Assembly: GCA_031365725.1 (NCBI GenBank)
Contig: JANLYQ010000024.1
Span: 1 to 48,442 of the forward strand
Source: JANLYQ01 sp031365725
GTDB lineage: Bacteria; Actinomycetota; Actinomycetes; JACCUZ01
DNA length: 48,442 nt
Direction: 5' to 3'
Position numbers and translations under genes: made by a program. The first letter of the stretch is position 1, and each line of letters begins with the position of its first letter. Below, one piece after another: positions 18,474 to 25,715 of this stretch. The notes under the pieces are model-generated. The model did not search any database. It was not told the DNA's origin and saw only the letters and a list, made by a program, of their open reading frames with translations.

Positions 18474-19661
18474 GTGAGCACCCCGTTGCCGTTGACCGAG
18501 CGCATGGTCGGCGTCGGCGCGGGCGCGGAAGGCTTCGTGCCCGGTGGCCGTGACGCCCTCGCCACCCAGGACATGGTCCTCAACATCGGGCCCCAACACC
18601 CGTCGACCCACGGTGTGCTGCGGCTGCGACTGGTGCTCGACGGCGAGCGCATCGTGGCGGCCGAGCCGATCGTCGGCTACATGCACCGTGGCGCCGAAAA
18701 GCTGTTCGAGGTGCGCGACTATCGGCAGATCATCGTGCTGGCCAACCGGCACGACTGGCTTTCCGCGTTCGCCAACGAGCTCGGGGTCGTGCTCGCTGCC
18801 GAACGCATGCTCGGCATGGAGGTGCCCGTCCGCGCGGTGTGGGCCCGGACCTTGCTGGCCGAGCTCAACCGGGTGCTGAGCCACCTGATGTTCCTCGGCT
18901 CCTACCCCCTCGAGCTCGGCGCCATCACGCCGGTGTTCTACGCCTTCCGTGAGCGCGAGACCTTGCAGGCGGTGATGGAGGAGATCTCCGGCGGCCGCAT
19001 GCACTACATGTTCAACCGGGTCGGTGGGCTCAAGGAAGAGCTGCCGGCCGGCTGGACCGGGCGCGTGCGTCGCGCTGTTCACGACGTACGGCGACGGCTG
19101 CCCGATCTCGAGAACCTGGTGCTGGGCAACGAGATCTTCCAGGCTCGCACCCGCGGGGTCGGAGTGCTGTCGCCGGCGCAGGTGCACGCCTATGGCGTCA
19201 GTGGGCCGATCGCCCGCGCCTCCGGGGTGGACCTTGACCTGCGGCGCGATGAGCCCTACCTGGCTTACGGCGAGCTCGACGTGCCGGTCGTCACGCGCAC
19301 CGAGGGCGACTGCCTCGCGCGCTTCCAGTGCCTTGCCGAGCAGGCGCGGGTGTCCCTCGACCTCGCCGACGCCTGCCTCGACCGGCTGGTGACGCTGCCG
19401 CCGGGACCGGTCACCACGCGGCTGCCCAAGGTGCTGAAGGTACCCGAGGGGTCGACGTACGCCTGGACCGAGAACCCGTTGGGCATCAACGGTTACTACC
19501 TGGTCTCGCGGGGCGACAAGACGCCCTGGCGACTCAAGCTGCGGTCAGCGTCGTTCAACAACGTGCAGGTGCTGACCGAGCTGCTCCCCGGCACTCTGAT
19601 CGCGGACATGGTGGCGATCCTCGGGTCGTTGTTCTTCGTCGTGGGCGACGTCGACAAGTAG
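18474..19661 (+). CDS. nuoD2: orphan NADH-quinone oxidoreductase subunit D paralogue (NuoD2)
   Basis: 395 residues, homologous over its full length to the 49-kDa/NuoD subunit of complex I (NIGPQHPSTHGVLRLRLVLD, GYMHRGAEKLFE, RVLSHLMFLG, GGRMHYMFNRVGG, VVTRTEGDC, C-terminal VAILGSLFFVVGDVDK). No other nuo gene is present. Aligned by eye with human NDUFS2, the quinone-site His is kept (H46) and so is the Arg methylated in mitochondria (R72). The quinone-headgroup Tyr is Trp (W95, in RHDWLS), the Asp partnering the His is Glu (E147, in LELGAI), and the C-terminal Asp-Arg is Asp-Lys. It therefore may not be a simple spare NuoD. Streptomyces has a similar stand-alone copy. Confidence 0.9.
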   Translation: MSTPLPLTERMVGVGAGAEGFVPGGRDALATQDMVLNIGPQHPSTHGVLRLRLVLDGERIVAAEPIVGYMHRGAEKLFEVRDYRQIIVLANRHDWLSAFANELGVVLAAERMLGMEVPVRAVWARTLLAELNRVLSHLMFLGSYPLELGAITPVFYAFRERETLQAVMEEISGGRMHYMFNRVGGLKEELPAGWTGRVRRAVHDVRRRLPDLENLVLGNEIFQARTRGVGVLSPAQVHAYGVSGPIARASGVDLDLRRDEPYLAYGELDVPVVTRTEGDCLARFQCLAEQARVSLDLADACLDRLVTLPPGPVTTRLPKVLKVPEGSTYAWTENPLGINGYYLVSRGDKTPWRLKLRSASFNNVQVLTELLPGTLIADMVAILGSLFFVVGDVDK

Positions 19662-19670
19662 TCGGGCGCC

Positions 19671-19682
19671 CCTGACGTCAGG
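19671..19682. promoter_or_regulatory. 12-bp perfect palindrome after nuoD2
   Basis: CCTGACGTCAGG is a perfect palindrome nine bases after the nuoD2 stop and about 170 bases before the LuxR-type gene. It has no loop, so it is more like a dimeric protein-binding site than a terminator. No ligand is assigned. Confidence 0.3.
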
Positions 19683-19850
19683 CCGGCAGCACTCCGCTCG
19701 GGCTCGGCCGGCGACCCGACCAGGTCAGGTTGGTGAATCTGGTGTCGTCGGCAACCGTGCGCCGGAACCGCCACCCGGCGCGATAGGTCGATCTGCGTAT
19801 GTCGGCGCCCTTGTCGGCGGGACTAGCGTCGAGAACACAAGGAGGCGGCC

Positions 19851-20621
19851 ATGAGCCAGACGACCATGACCTCGCGCGACCTCGACCAGATGCTTGCCGT
19901 GACCCGGAGCTATCCCGCGGACAGCGGCGAAGGCCTGCCGTGGGAGCTGCTGCACGACCTGCGGGCGCTCGTCCCCTGTGACCATCTGTCGGTGTCCGGC
20001 CAGGACACGCCCCAGTGGCACTTCTTCGTGGACCAGGAGCTGCCTCGCATCGACTGGCCCGCTGCGGAGCGGGAGGGCTACGAGGCGGCCTATCGCACGC
20101 ACTACTGGGACTCGACCTGCTCGATCTACGACCGCACCGGCGACACCACGATCGTGGCAAGGGACAGCGACCTGGAGACCAGCGCCGAGCGGGCCAGGTC
20201 CGGCATGGCTGCCGACTACTCGCTGCCGGCCGATGCCCGGCACGAGATTGTTGTGTGCCTCGAAGCAGGTGGTCCCCAGCGCACGGTGCGGCTCCTGTTC
20301 ACCCGCGGTCCCGGGCCGGACTTCTCCGACCGAGACGTCGCCGTGCTGACGCTCTTGCGCCCGCACCTGCAGGGGGCGTTCTTGGCCGCAGAGCGCCGGC
20401 GCCGAGGCATCTCGCCGCTGACGCCACGTCAGCAGGAGGTGCTGCGTTACGTCGCCGCGGGCTACGGCAACGGCCAGATCGCCCGGCGCATGAAGCTGTC
20501 CGAGGCGACGGTGCGCAAGCACCTGGAGAACATCTTCGGCCGCCTCGACGTCGGCACCCGGGCGGCCGCAGTCGCACGGGCCGGCGACGTCCTGCCGGTG
20601 CCGCCCGTGGTGCCGGACTGA
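19851..20621 (+). CDS. LuxR-type (GerE) helix-turn-helix transcriptional regulator
   Basis: 256 residues. The C-terminal LuxR DNA-binding domain (about 195-250) reads LTPRQQEVLRYVAAGYGNGQ, then IARRMKLSEATVRKHLENIF, a complete four-helix GerE motif. The N-terminal 190 residues have no response-regulator aspartate pattern. Segments such as LVPCDHLSVSGQDTPQ and RTVRLLFTRGPGPDFSDRD followed by VLTLLRPHL are typical of the GAF-like sensor domain of stand-alone LuxR regulators. AAGGAGG lies just upstream of the ATG, a strong ribosome site. The target and signal are unknown; the divergent coiled-coil gene and DUF1684 gene are the nearest candidates. Confidence 0.85.
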   Translation: MSQTTMTSRDLDQMLAVTRSYPADSGEGLPWELLHDLRALVPCDHLSVSGQDTPQWHFFVDQELPRIDWPAAEREGYEAAYRTHYWDSTCSIYDRTGDTTIVARDSDLETSAERARSGMAADYSLPADARHEIVVCLEAGGPQRTVRLLFTRGPGPDFSDRDVAVLTLLRPHLQGAFLAAERRRRGISPLTPRQQEVLRYVAAGYGNGQIARRMKLSEATVRKHLENIFGRLDVGTRAAAVARAGDVLPVPPVVPD

Positions 20622-20682
20622 CCGACGTGGACCGGTCAGCGACCCTTCCGGAGGTGGGCCGGCAGGTCCGCTCCGGATGGAG

Positions 20683-21201
20683 CTAGGCGGTGCGGCGGTC
20701 CGTCGCCTTCGCAACGGTCGACGTGCCCATTCCCTCGGTAGCGGGGTCACGCGGTTCGGCGTCGCGGTCCAGCCGCGGGTCGAGCAGGTGCCGCTCCGGC
20801 AGGTTGGCCAGGACGCTCCAGGCGATCCGGTCTGCCGGGGCCGTCTCGACGGCCGGCACCTCGAACGCAGCAGCGATCTGGGTCTCGGCCGGCTCGACGG
20901 CCACCACTGACTCCACCGCGACGTCCGGCGAACGATCAGAGGCCATCAGGGCGACCACCGGGTCGGTGAGGGCCACCTGCACCAGCGGCAGTCGCATCGT
21001 CAGCCAGCGCAGGTCGGCCCCGGTCGTGGCGGCCTCGGCCCGGGCGCGGCTGGTCTCGACCTCGGCGCGCAGCGTCGCCACGGTCGCCCGCAGCGCCACC
21101 ACCTCAGCGTGCAGGGCAGCGGTGCGAGCCCGATCGCGGCTGCGCACGAGCGAGGTGAGGATCCTGCGCCAGGCAGGTGCTTTGCGATGCCGTCCGGCCA
21201 T
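20683..21201 (-). CDS. hypothetical protein with basic N-terminus and coiled coil
   Basis: About 172 residues from the ATG at 21201; the frame is open to 21267 and the start is uncertain because no ribosome site stands out. A basic segment (GRHRKAPAWRRILTSLVRSR) precedes a heptad-rich helix of about 35 residues (AALHAEVVALRATVATLRAE and on), which should form a coiled coil. An acidic Ala/Val/Pro-rich tail follows. Third codon positions are almost all G or C in this frame, which favours it over the opposite-strand frame. No family was recognised. It converges on the LuxR gene. Confidence 0.6.
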   Translation of the reverse strand: MAGRHRKAPAWRRILTSLVRSRDRARTAALHAEVVALRATVATLRAEVETSRARAEAATTGADLRWLTMRLPLVQVALTDPVVALMASDRSPDVAVESVVAVEPAETQIAAAFEVPAVETAPADRIAWSVLANLPERHLLDPRLDRDAEPRDPATEGMGTSTVAKATDRRTA

Positions 21202-21276
21202 GCCCGGGACGGTACGCCGCGCAAGGCCGAGCATGGCGACGCCACGCGGGAACGCCCCGCATGTCACTCTCGTCCC

Positions 21277-21960
21277 ATGAGCCTCTCCCTACTCGCCTGG
21301 CGGCGCCGGGTGCACGACCTCTACGCGACCGTCCGTGAGACCGCAGACGCGTCGGGCAGCTCAGCTGCCCCAGCCGCCTCAGGCCCCGCCGCGGCGCACG
21401 CTCTCTGGTGCGCCGGGCGCGATGACCTGCTGGCCACATATCCCGACTCGCCGCTGCTGCCCGAGGACCGCGAAGGCTTCACCGGGCTCCCGGTGGCGAC
21501 GTACGACCCGGCGTACCGCTTCGTGCTCGAGGTGGACACGGACGTGGCGCCGCACCGGCTCGAGGTGCCGACCGCCACCGACGGCGTCGTGCCGTTCGAA
21601 CGCATCGGTGCGCTGCACCTGCCCGACCTCGGCGATCTCGACGTGTGGTGGCTCGACTCCTACGGCGGCGGGTTGTTCGTGCCGGTGAAGGACGCGTTGG
21701 CCGGGCGCGACACCTACGGCGCGGGTCGCTATCTGATCGACACCGTCAAGGGTGCCGACCTCGGCGGGGACATCGACCTGCGCACCGGTCGGGGTACGTT
21801 GGTCGTCGACCTCAACTTCGCCTACAACCCGTCCTGCGCCTACGACCCGGCCTGGGCCTGCCCACTGGCCCCGCCGGGCAACACCCTCCGGGTGGAGCTG
21901 CCGGTCGGCGAGCTCCACCCGGTCGGACGGCTCAACCCGCGAGAGCCGCGTCCGAGCTGA
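21277..21960 (+). CDS. DUF1684 protein
   Basis: 227 residues. The C-terminal two-thirds carries the DUF1684 pattern: an aromatic beta-rich core with LGDLDVWWLDSYGGGLFVPV, DTYGAGRYLIDTVKGAD, and the signature DLNFAYNPSCAYDPAWACPL followed by APPGNTL. The family has no established biochemical role. ATG 21277 is taken as start; an extension to 21109 would overlap the opposite gene. The 3' end overlaps the converging osmolyte-binding gene by 29 bases. Confidence 0.8.
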   Translation: MSLSLLAWRRRVHDLYATVRETADASGSSAAPAASGPAAAHALWCAGRDDLLATYPDSPLLPEDREGFTGLPVATYDPAYRFVLEVDTDVAPHRLEVPTATDGVVPFERIGALHLPDLGDLDVWWLDSYGGGLFVPVKDALAGRDTYGAGRYLIDTVKGADLGGDIDLRTGRGTLVVDLNFAYNPSCAYDPAWACPLAPPGNTLRVELPVGELHPVGRLNPREPRPS

Positions 21961-22966
21961 AGACCAGCGCCAGGGCGACCTTGCCCTGCTTGAGCGCGGT
22001 CTTCGACAGCGGACCACCCGCGTCCAGCGAGGTGAACCCGTCGAACTTCAGGCTGTACGTCGACTCGAGGCCGGCCTGGCAGAACGGCCGGGTCGGGCAC
22101 TCCGCGGGACCGCCGAGGGTCAGACCGCTGCTGCACTTGGCCGCCAGGTCGCTGAGCGAGGCGACGGCGTACTTGTCGGCGAAGGCCTTGGTGACGGCGA
22201 AGGTGTTCTGGTCGGCCGCCTCGGCCGGCTTGCCGAACTTCAGCCCCGCCTTGTCACCCAGGGTGGTGAGCCCGGCGACGGTCGCGGTCAGGTCACCGGA
22301 CGCGATCGGCGTGGCGGTGGCGCCGTTCTTGGCCTTGTTGATGAACTCGGTGAGGGTGCCGGTGTACTCCGGCACGACCTGCAGGTCGCCCTTCTCCAGC
22401 GCCGGCTCGTAGAGTTCCCGGTTGCCGACCGTCTTGACGCTGGCATCGAAACCGGCGGCGGTGAGCACCTGCGCATAGATGTTGGCCAGCGTCTGGTTCT
22501 CCGAGAAGTTGGCCGCCCCGACCACGATCTTGCCCGAGCCACCGGAGAGCCCGGTGGCCAGACCCTCGGCTGCGACGAAGTCCTTGGCCACGTTGGTGGA
22601 GGTCTTGTGGTCGATGTCGGTCGACTTGTTCAGCGCGATGAGCTTGGCCGAGGTCAGGGCCGCGGAGACCTTGTCCAGGGCCGTCAGAAGCGGCGGGGTG
22701 GCCGCCTTCGCGTTGATGGCCGGGATGATGTTGTCGACGGTCTGCAGGTTCTTGTCGTCCTTGAGAGCCACGAGCACGTCCCCGGCCACTGCCTGGCACG
22801 GCCCGCCGGCCGCCGCCGAGCTGCTACCGCCGCCTGCTGCTGAAGCCTTGGTGGACGGACTGGTGGTGCCGGACTGGCCACTGGAGCCGCACCCGGTCAA
22901 GGTGACCGCGGCCAGCAGGCCGACGGTGCCGACGGAACGAGCGAGCGGGTGGATTGCGCGAAGCAT
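21932..22966 (-). CDS. osmoprotectant (OpuC/ProX/OsmF-type) binding lipoprotein, apparently circularly permuted
   Basis: 344 residues. Signal peptide with lipobox LTGC (Cys26), then a Ser/Ala/Gly linker. The family core starts only at about 148: GKIVVGAANFSENQTLANIY, GDLQVVPEYTGTLTEFI, and it ends with ALVFSSDAALAG at the C-terminus. The segment that normally follows that point (LVVLxDDK ... NIVP ... LNxxVDxxxxxxxxVAxxFLxxxG) is found at the N-terminus instead, at about 64-137 (VLVALKDDKNLQTVDNIIP ... NVAKDFVAAEGL). No part is missing, but the order is rotated. The likely ligand is glycine betaine, choline or a related osmolyte. The two permeases lie upstream on the same strand, separated by a hairpin. 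Confidence 0.85.
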   Translation of the reverse strand: MLRAIHPLARSVGTVGLLAAVTLTGCGSSGQSGTTSPSTKASAAGGGSSSAAAGGPCQAVAGDVLVALKDDKNLQTVDNIIPAINAKAATPPLLTALDKVSAALTSAKLIALNKSTDIDHKTSTNVAKDFVAAEGLATGLSGGSGKIVVGAANFSENQTLANIYAQVLTAAGFDASVKTVGNRELYEPALEKGDLQVVPEYTGTLTEFINKAKNGATATPIASGDLTATVAGLTTLGDKAGLKFGKPAEAADQNTFAVTKAFADKYAVASLSDLAAKCSSGLTLGGPAECPTRPFCQAGLESTYSLKFDGFTSLDAGGPLSKTALKQGKVALALVFSSDAALAG

Positions 22967-22990
22967 GGTGGCTGCCGCCTTCTGTGTCCC

Positions 22991-23012
22991 GCACCGGTGC
23001 TCTCACCGGTGC
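22991..23012 (-). promoter_or_regulatory. hairpin between permease and binding-protein genes
   Basis: GCACCGGTG (22991-22999), a four-base loop, and CACCGGTGC (23004-23012) form a perfect 9-bp stem in the 157-base gap before the binding-protein gene. Such stems in ABC transporter operons often stabilise the binding-protein mRNA or partly terminate, giving more binding protein than permease. An operator is also possible, since the arms are a near-continuous palindrome. Confidence 0.5.
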
Positions 23013-23123
23013 GCGTGTCTGGCGGGCCGCGTTCCGGACCCGCGTGTCGCCATTACCTCAGCACGCGGGTCTGACAACCGCAACCGGGGGTCGGTTACGA
23101 GATGGTGACGAACCGGGACCGGC

Positions 23124-23780
23124 TCACCGGCGAGGCGTGACCACGCGCTGCACCTGGCTCAGCACCAACTCGGTCATCAGCGCCAGCAGCGCCACGAGGA
23201 CTCCCCCGGCGATGATCTGCCCACGGTCCTGCTGACCGAAGCCGACGCTGATCACCACACCGAGCCCACCGCCACCGACCAGCGCGGCGAGCGTGGCAGT
23301 GGCGACCGCCTGCACCGCCGCCGTGCGCACCCCGGCCGCGATCAGCGGCAGCGCCAGAGGCAGCTCGACCCGCCCCAGTACTGCGACGCCAGACAGCCCC
23401 ATGCCCCGCGCCGCCTCGACCACGTCGCTATCGACCCCGCGGATGCCGACGTAGGTGTTGGTGAGAAGCGGCGGGATCGAGAAGACGGCGAGCGCGATCA
23501 CTGTCGCGCGGTCCCCGAAGCCGATCGCGGTGGCAGAGAAGATCGTCAGCAGCGCGAGGGTGGGGATGGCTCGCGACACATTGGTGAGTACGACGGTCAG
23601 CCCGCCCCCGCGCCCGGTGTGGCCGAGCAGCATCGCCAGCGGCATGGCGACCAGGGCAGCCAGTGCGACGGCAGCACCGGAGATGAGCAGGTGCTCACCG
23701 GTGAGGTGCGGAACCCCTTGCGGCCCCTGCCAGTTCAGCGGGTCGTTGAGCCACACGAGGGCGGCCTTGAGGCTGTTCAC
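23124..23780 (-). CDS. osmoprotectant ABC transporter permease (OpuCB/OpuCD-like)
   Basis: 218 residues with about five to six membrane helices. The BPD_transp_1 EAA loop reads EAARGMGLSGVAVLGRVELP. The N-terminal NDPLNWQGPQGVPHLTGEHL is typical of OpuC permeases. Start GTG 23780 is chosen over the ATG at 23798: GAGGT lies five bases before it, and it overlaps the upstream permease stop as GTGA. It forms a heteromeric channel with the neighbouring permease. Confidence 0.88.
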   Translation of the reverse strand: MNSLKAALVWLNDPLNWQGPQGVPHLTGEHLLISGAAVALAALVAMPLAMLLGHTGRGGGLTVVLTNVSRAIPTLALLTIFSATAIGFGDRATVIALAVFSIPPLLTNTYVGIRGVDSDVVEAARGMGLSGVAVLGRVELPLALPLIAAGVRTAAVQAVATATLAALVGGGGLGVVISVGFGQQDRGQIIAGGVLVALLALMTELVLSQVQRVVTPRR

Positions 23781-24481
23781 GACGTACCTCGTGACCATGG
23801 CATGAGCAGCCGAGTCGCCAGAGCGAGCAGCAGGTCCAACGCCAGGCCGAGGGCGACCACGAGCAGCGACGACATCACGATCTCGGCGCGATAGTCGGCC
23901 TGGAAGCCACGGAAGATGAGCTGACCGAGGCCGCCTTCGCCGACGATGACGCCGACTGTCACCAGCGCGACCGTCGACACCGTCGCGACGCGGACCCCGG
24001 CCATGATCGTGGGCAGCGCCACCGGCAGCTCGACCCGCCAGAGCATCGTGCCGCGGCCGTAGCCCATGCCCAGGGCGGCTTCGCGCACGTCCTCGGGCAC
24101 GCCGTCGAGTCCGGCCAGCGTGTTGCGCACCAGGATCAGCAAGGCGTAGATGACCAGGCCGATCAGCACGGTGCGTTCGGAGAGCCCGGTGACGGGATAG
24201 AGCAGCGCGAACAGCGCCAACGACGGCACCGTGTAGAGGACGCCGGTGACACCGAGGAGCGGTGTCGCGAGCCAACGCCAGCGGAACGCCATCAGGGCCA
24301 GGGGCAACGCGATCAGGGTGCCGATGACGATCGTCTCGAGGGTGAGCAGCACGTGCTGCTGCAGCGCGGTCTGGATGTCCGCCCGGTTGTCGGTCACGTA
24401 CTGCCACGAGAACCATGGGTTGGCGGCCGCGAGCGACGCAGCGGGTATGTGCAGAATGAGCACACCTCCTGGAAGGGTCAC
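23777..24481 (-). CDS. osmoprotectant ABC transporter permease (OpuCB/OpuCD-like)
   Basis: Up to 234 residues; five to six membrane helices with EAA loop REAALGMGYGRGTMLWRVELP. The start is unsettled. GTG 24481 begins the frame but abuts the divergent ATPase start. A good GGAGGT lies 12 bases inside it, followed at normal spacing only by non-standard codons (ATT, CTG), so the true start may be slightly internal. The N-terminal PWFSWQYVTDNRADIQTALQ is the expected periplasmic/entry region of this permease family. Confidence 0.85.
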   Translation of the reverse strand: MTLPGGVLILHIPAASLAAANPWFSWQYVTDNRADIQTALQQHVLLTLETIVIGTLIALPLALMAFRWRWLATPLLGVTGVLYTVPSLALFALLYPVTGLSERTVLIGLVIYALLILVRNTLAGLDGVPEDVREAALGMGYGRGTMLWRVELPVALPTIMAGVRVATVSTVALVTVGVIVGEGGLGQLIFRGFQADYRAEIVMSSLLVVALGLALDLLLALATRLLMPWSRGTS

Positions 24482-24504
24482 GCGTGGACGCTACCCCCGA
24501 ACCC

Positions 24505-25659
24505 ATGATCCGACTCGACGGCGTCAGCAAGACTTTTGCCGACGGCACCGTCGCCGTGCACGAGCTCTCCCTCGACGTGCCGGAGGGTGAGATCGCCGTG
24601 CTTGTCGGTCCCTCCGGGTGCGGCAAGTCGACGACGCTGAAGATGGTCAACCGGCTGATCGAGCCGACCGGTGGGCGCATCCTGCTGCAGGGTGAAGACG
24701 TCACCCACGTCGATCCGGTCAAGCTGCGGCGGCGGATGGGCTACGTGATCCAGCAGACCGGGTAGTTCCCGCACCAGACGGTGGCCACCAACGTGGCGAC
24801 CGTGCCGCGGCTGCTCGGCTGGGACAAGAAGCGTGTGCACGACCGGGCCCGCGAGCTGCTCGATCTCGTCGGCCTCGAGCCCGAGCGCTATGCCGACCGC
24901 TACCCCCACCAGCTCTCCGGCGGTCAGCGGCAGCGGGTCGGTGTCGCGCGCGCCCTGGCAGCCGACCCGCCGGTGCTACTCATGGACGAACCGTTCGGCG
25001 CGGTCGACCCGATCGTGCGCGAACGTCTTCAGGGTGAGTTCCTGCGGCTGCAGCGCGAGGTGCGCAAGACGGTGCTGTTCGTGACGCACGACCTCGACGA
25101 GGCGGTGCGGATGGGCGACCGCATCGCGGTCTTCTCCGAGGGCGGTCACCTCGAGCAGTACGACGCCCCGACCCGGTTGCTCGGTGCGCCCGCCACGGCG
25201 TTCGTCGCCGACTTCGTGGGCAGCGACCGCGGCCTCAAACGACTGTCGGTGACGACCGTCGGGCCGGCTGACCTCGAGCACCCGCCGGTGGTGCACCTGC
25301 ACGACCGCATCGCCGACGCCGCCGCCGCGTTGCACGCCGCCGGTGCACGCTGGGGTGTGGTTCTGGACGACGACGACAGCCTGCACGGCTGGATCGCCGC
25401 CGACGACGTCGGCGATGGCACCGTCGCCGACCGGGCCAGGCGGATGGAGGCCTGGGTGCGGGTGGGTTCCTCACTCAAAGCCGCATTTGCCGAGATGCTG
25501 CAGCACGACGCCGGCTGGGTGGCGGTGCTCGACGGCGACCGCTACGTCGGCGTGCTCACACCGACGACCCTGCACGAGGCGCTGCGTCGCTCGGTCGAGT
25601 CCGACCTCGCCGGGGTCGACCCAGACGACGTGGACCTCGAGTCGGTCTCCTCGGTCTGA
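24505..25659 (+). pseudogene. osmoprotectant ABC ATPase (OpuCA/ProV-like) interrupted by an amber codon
   Basis: A full-length ATPase with CBS domains would be encoded from ATG 24505 (MIRLDGVSKTF) to 25659, about 384 residues, but codon 87 is TAG (24763-24765). Before it are Walker A VGPSGCGKST and the Q-loop GYVIQQTG. After it, in the same frame, come FPHQTVATNVATVP, the signature LSGGQRQRVGVARAL, Walker B VLLMDEPFGAVDP, the H-loop FVTHD and two CBS-like repeats. The family usually has Leu at the stop, so TTG to TAG is the simplest change. The downstream part is conserved, so the lesion is recent, a sequence error, or read through. Reinitiation at GTG 24781 would lack Walker A. Divergent from the permeases. 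Confidence 0.85.
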
Positions 25660-25703
25660 GCGGCACCCGAGGGCCACGCCACCGACCACGACGCCGATGG
25701 GGT

Positions 25704-25709
25704 TAGCCT
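25704..25709 (+). promoter_or_regulatory. -10 hexamer for a probable leaderless transcript
   Basis: TAGCCT ends six bases before the GTG at 25716, and there is no ribosome site between them, as expected of a leaderless mRNA. Confidence 0.4.
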
Positions 25710-25715
25710 CCGGCG

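Noticed and set aside
18474..19661. Calling this the nuoD of a complete complex I operon
   Set aside because: No other nuo gene lies on either side; the neighbours are PH proteins, a LuxR regulator and intergenic DNA.
20690..21280. Plus-strand frame opposite the coiled-coil gene
   Set aside because: The Ser/Arg-rich product lacks codon bias, while the minus frame has near-complete G/C third positions and a heptad pattern.
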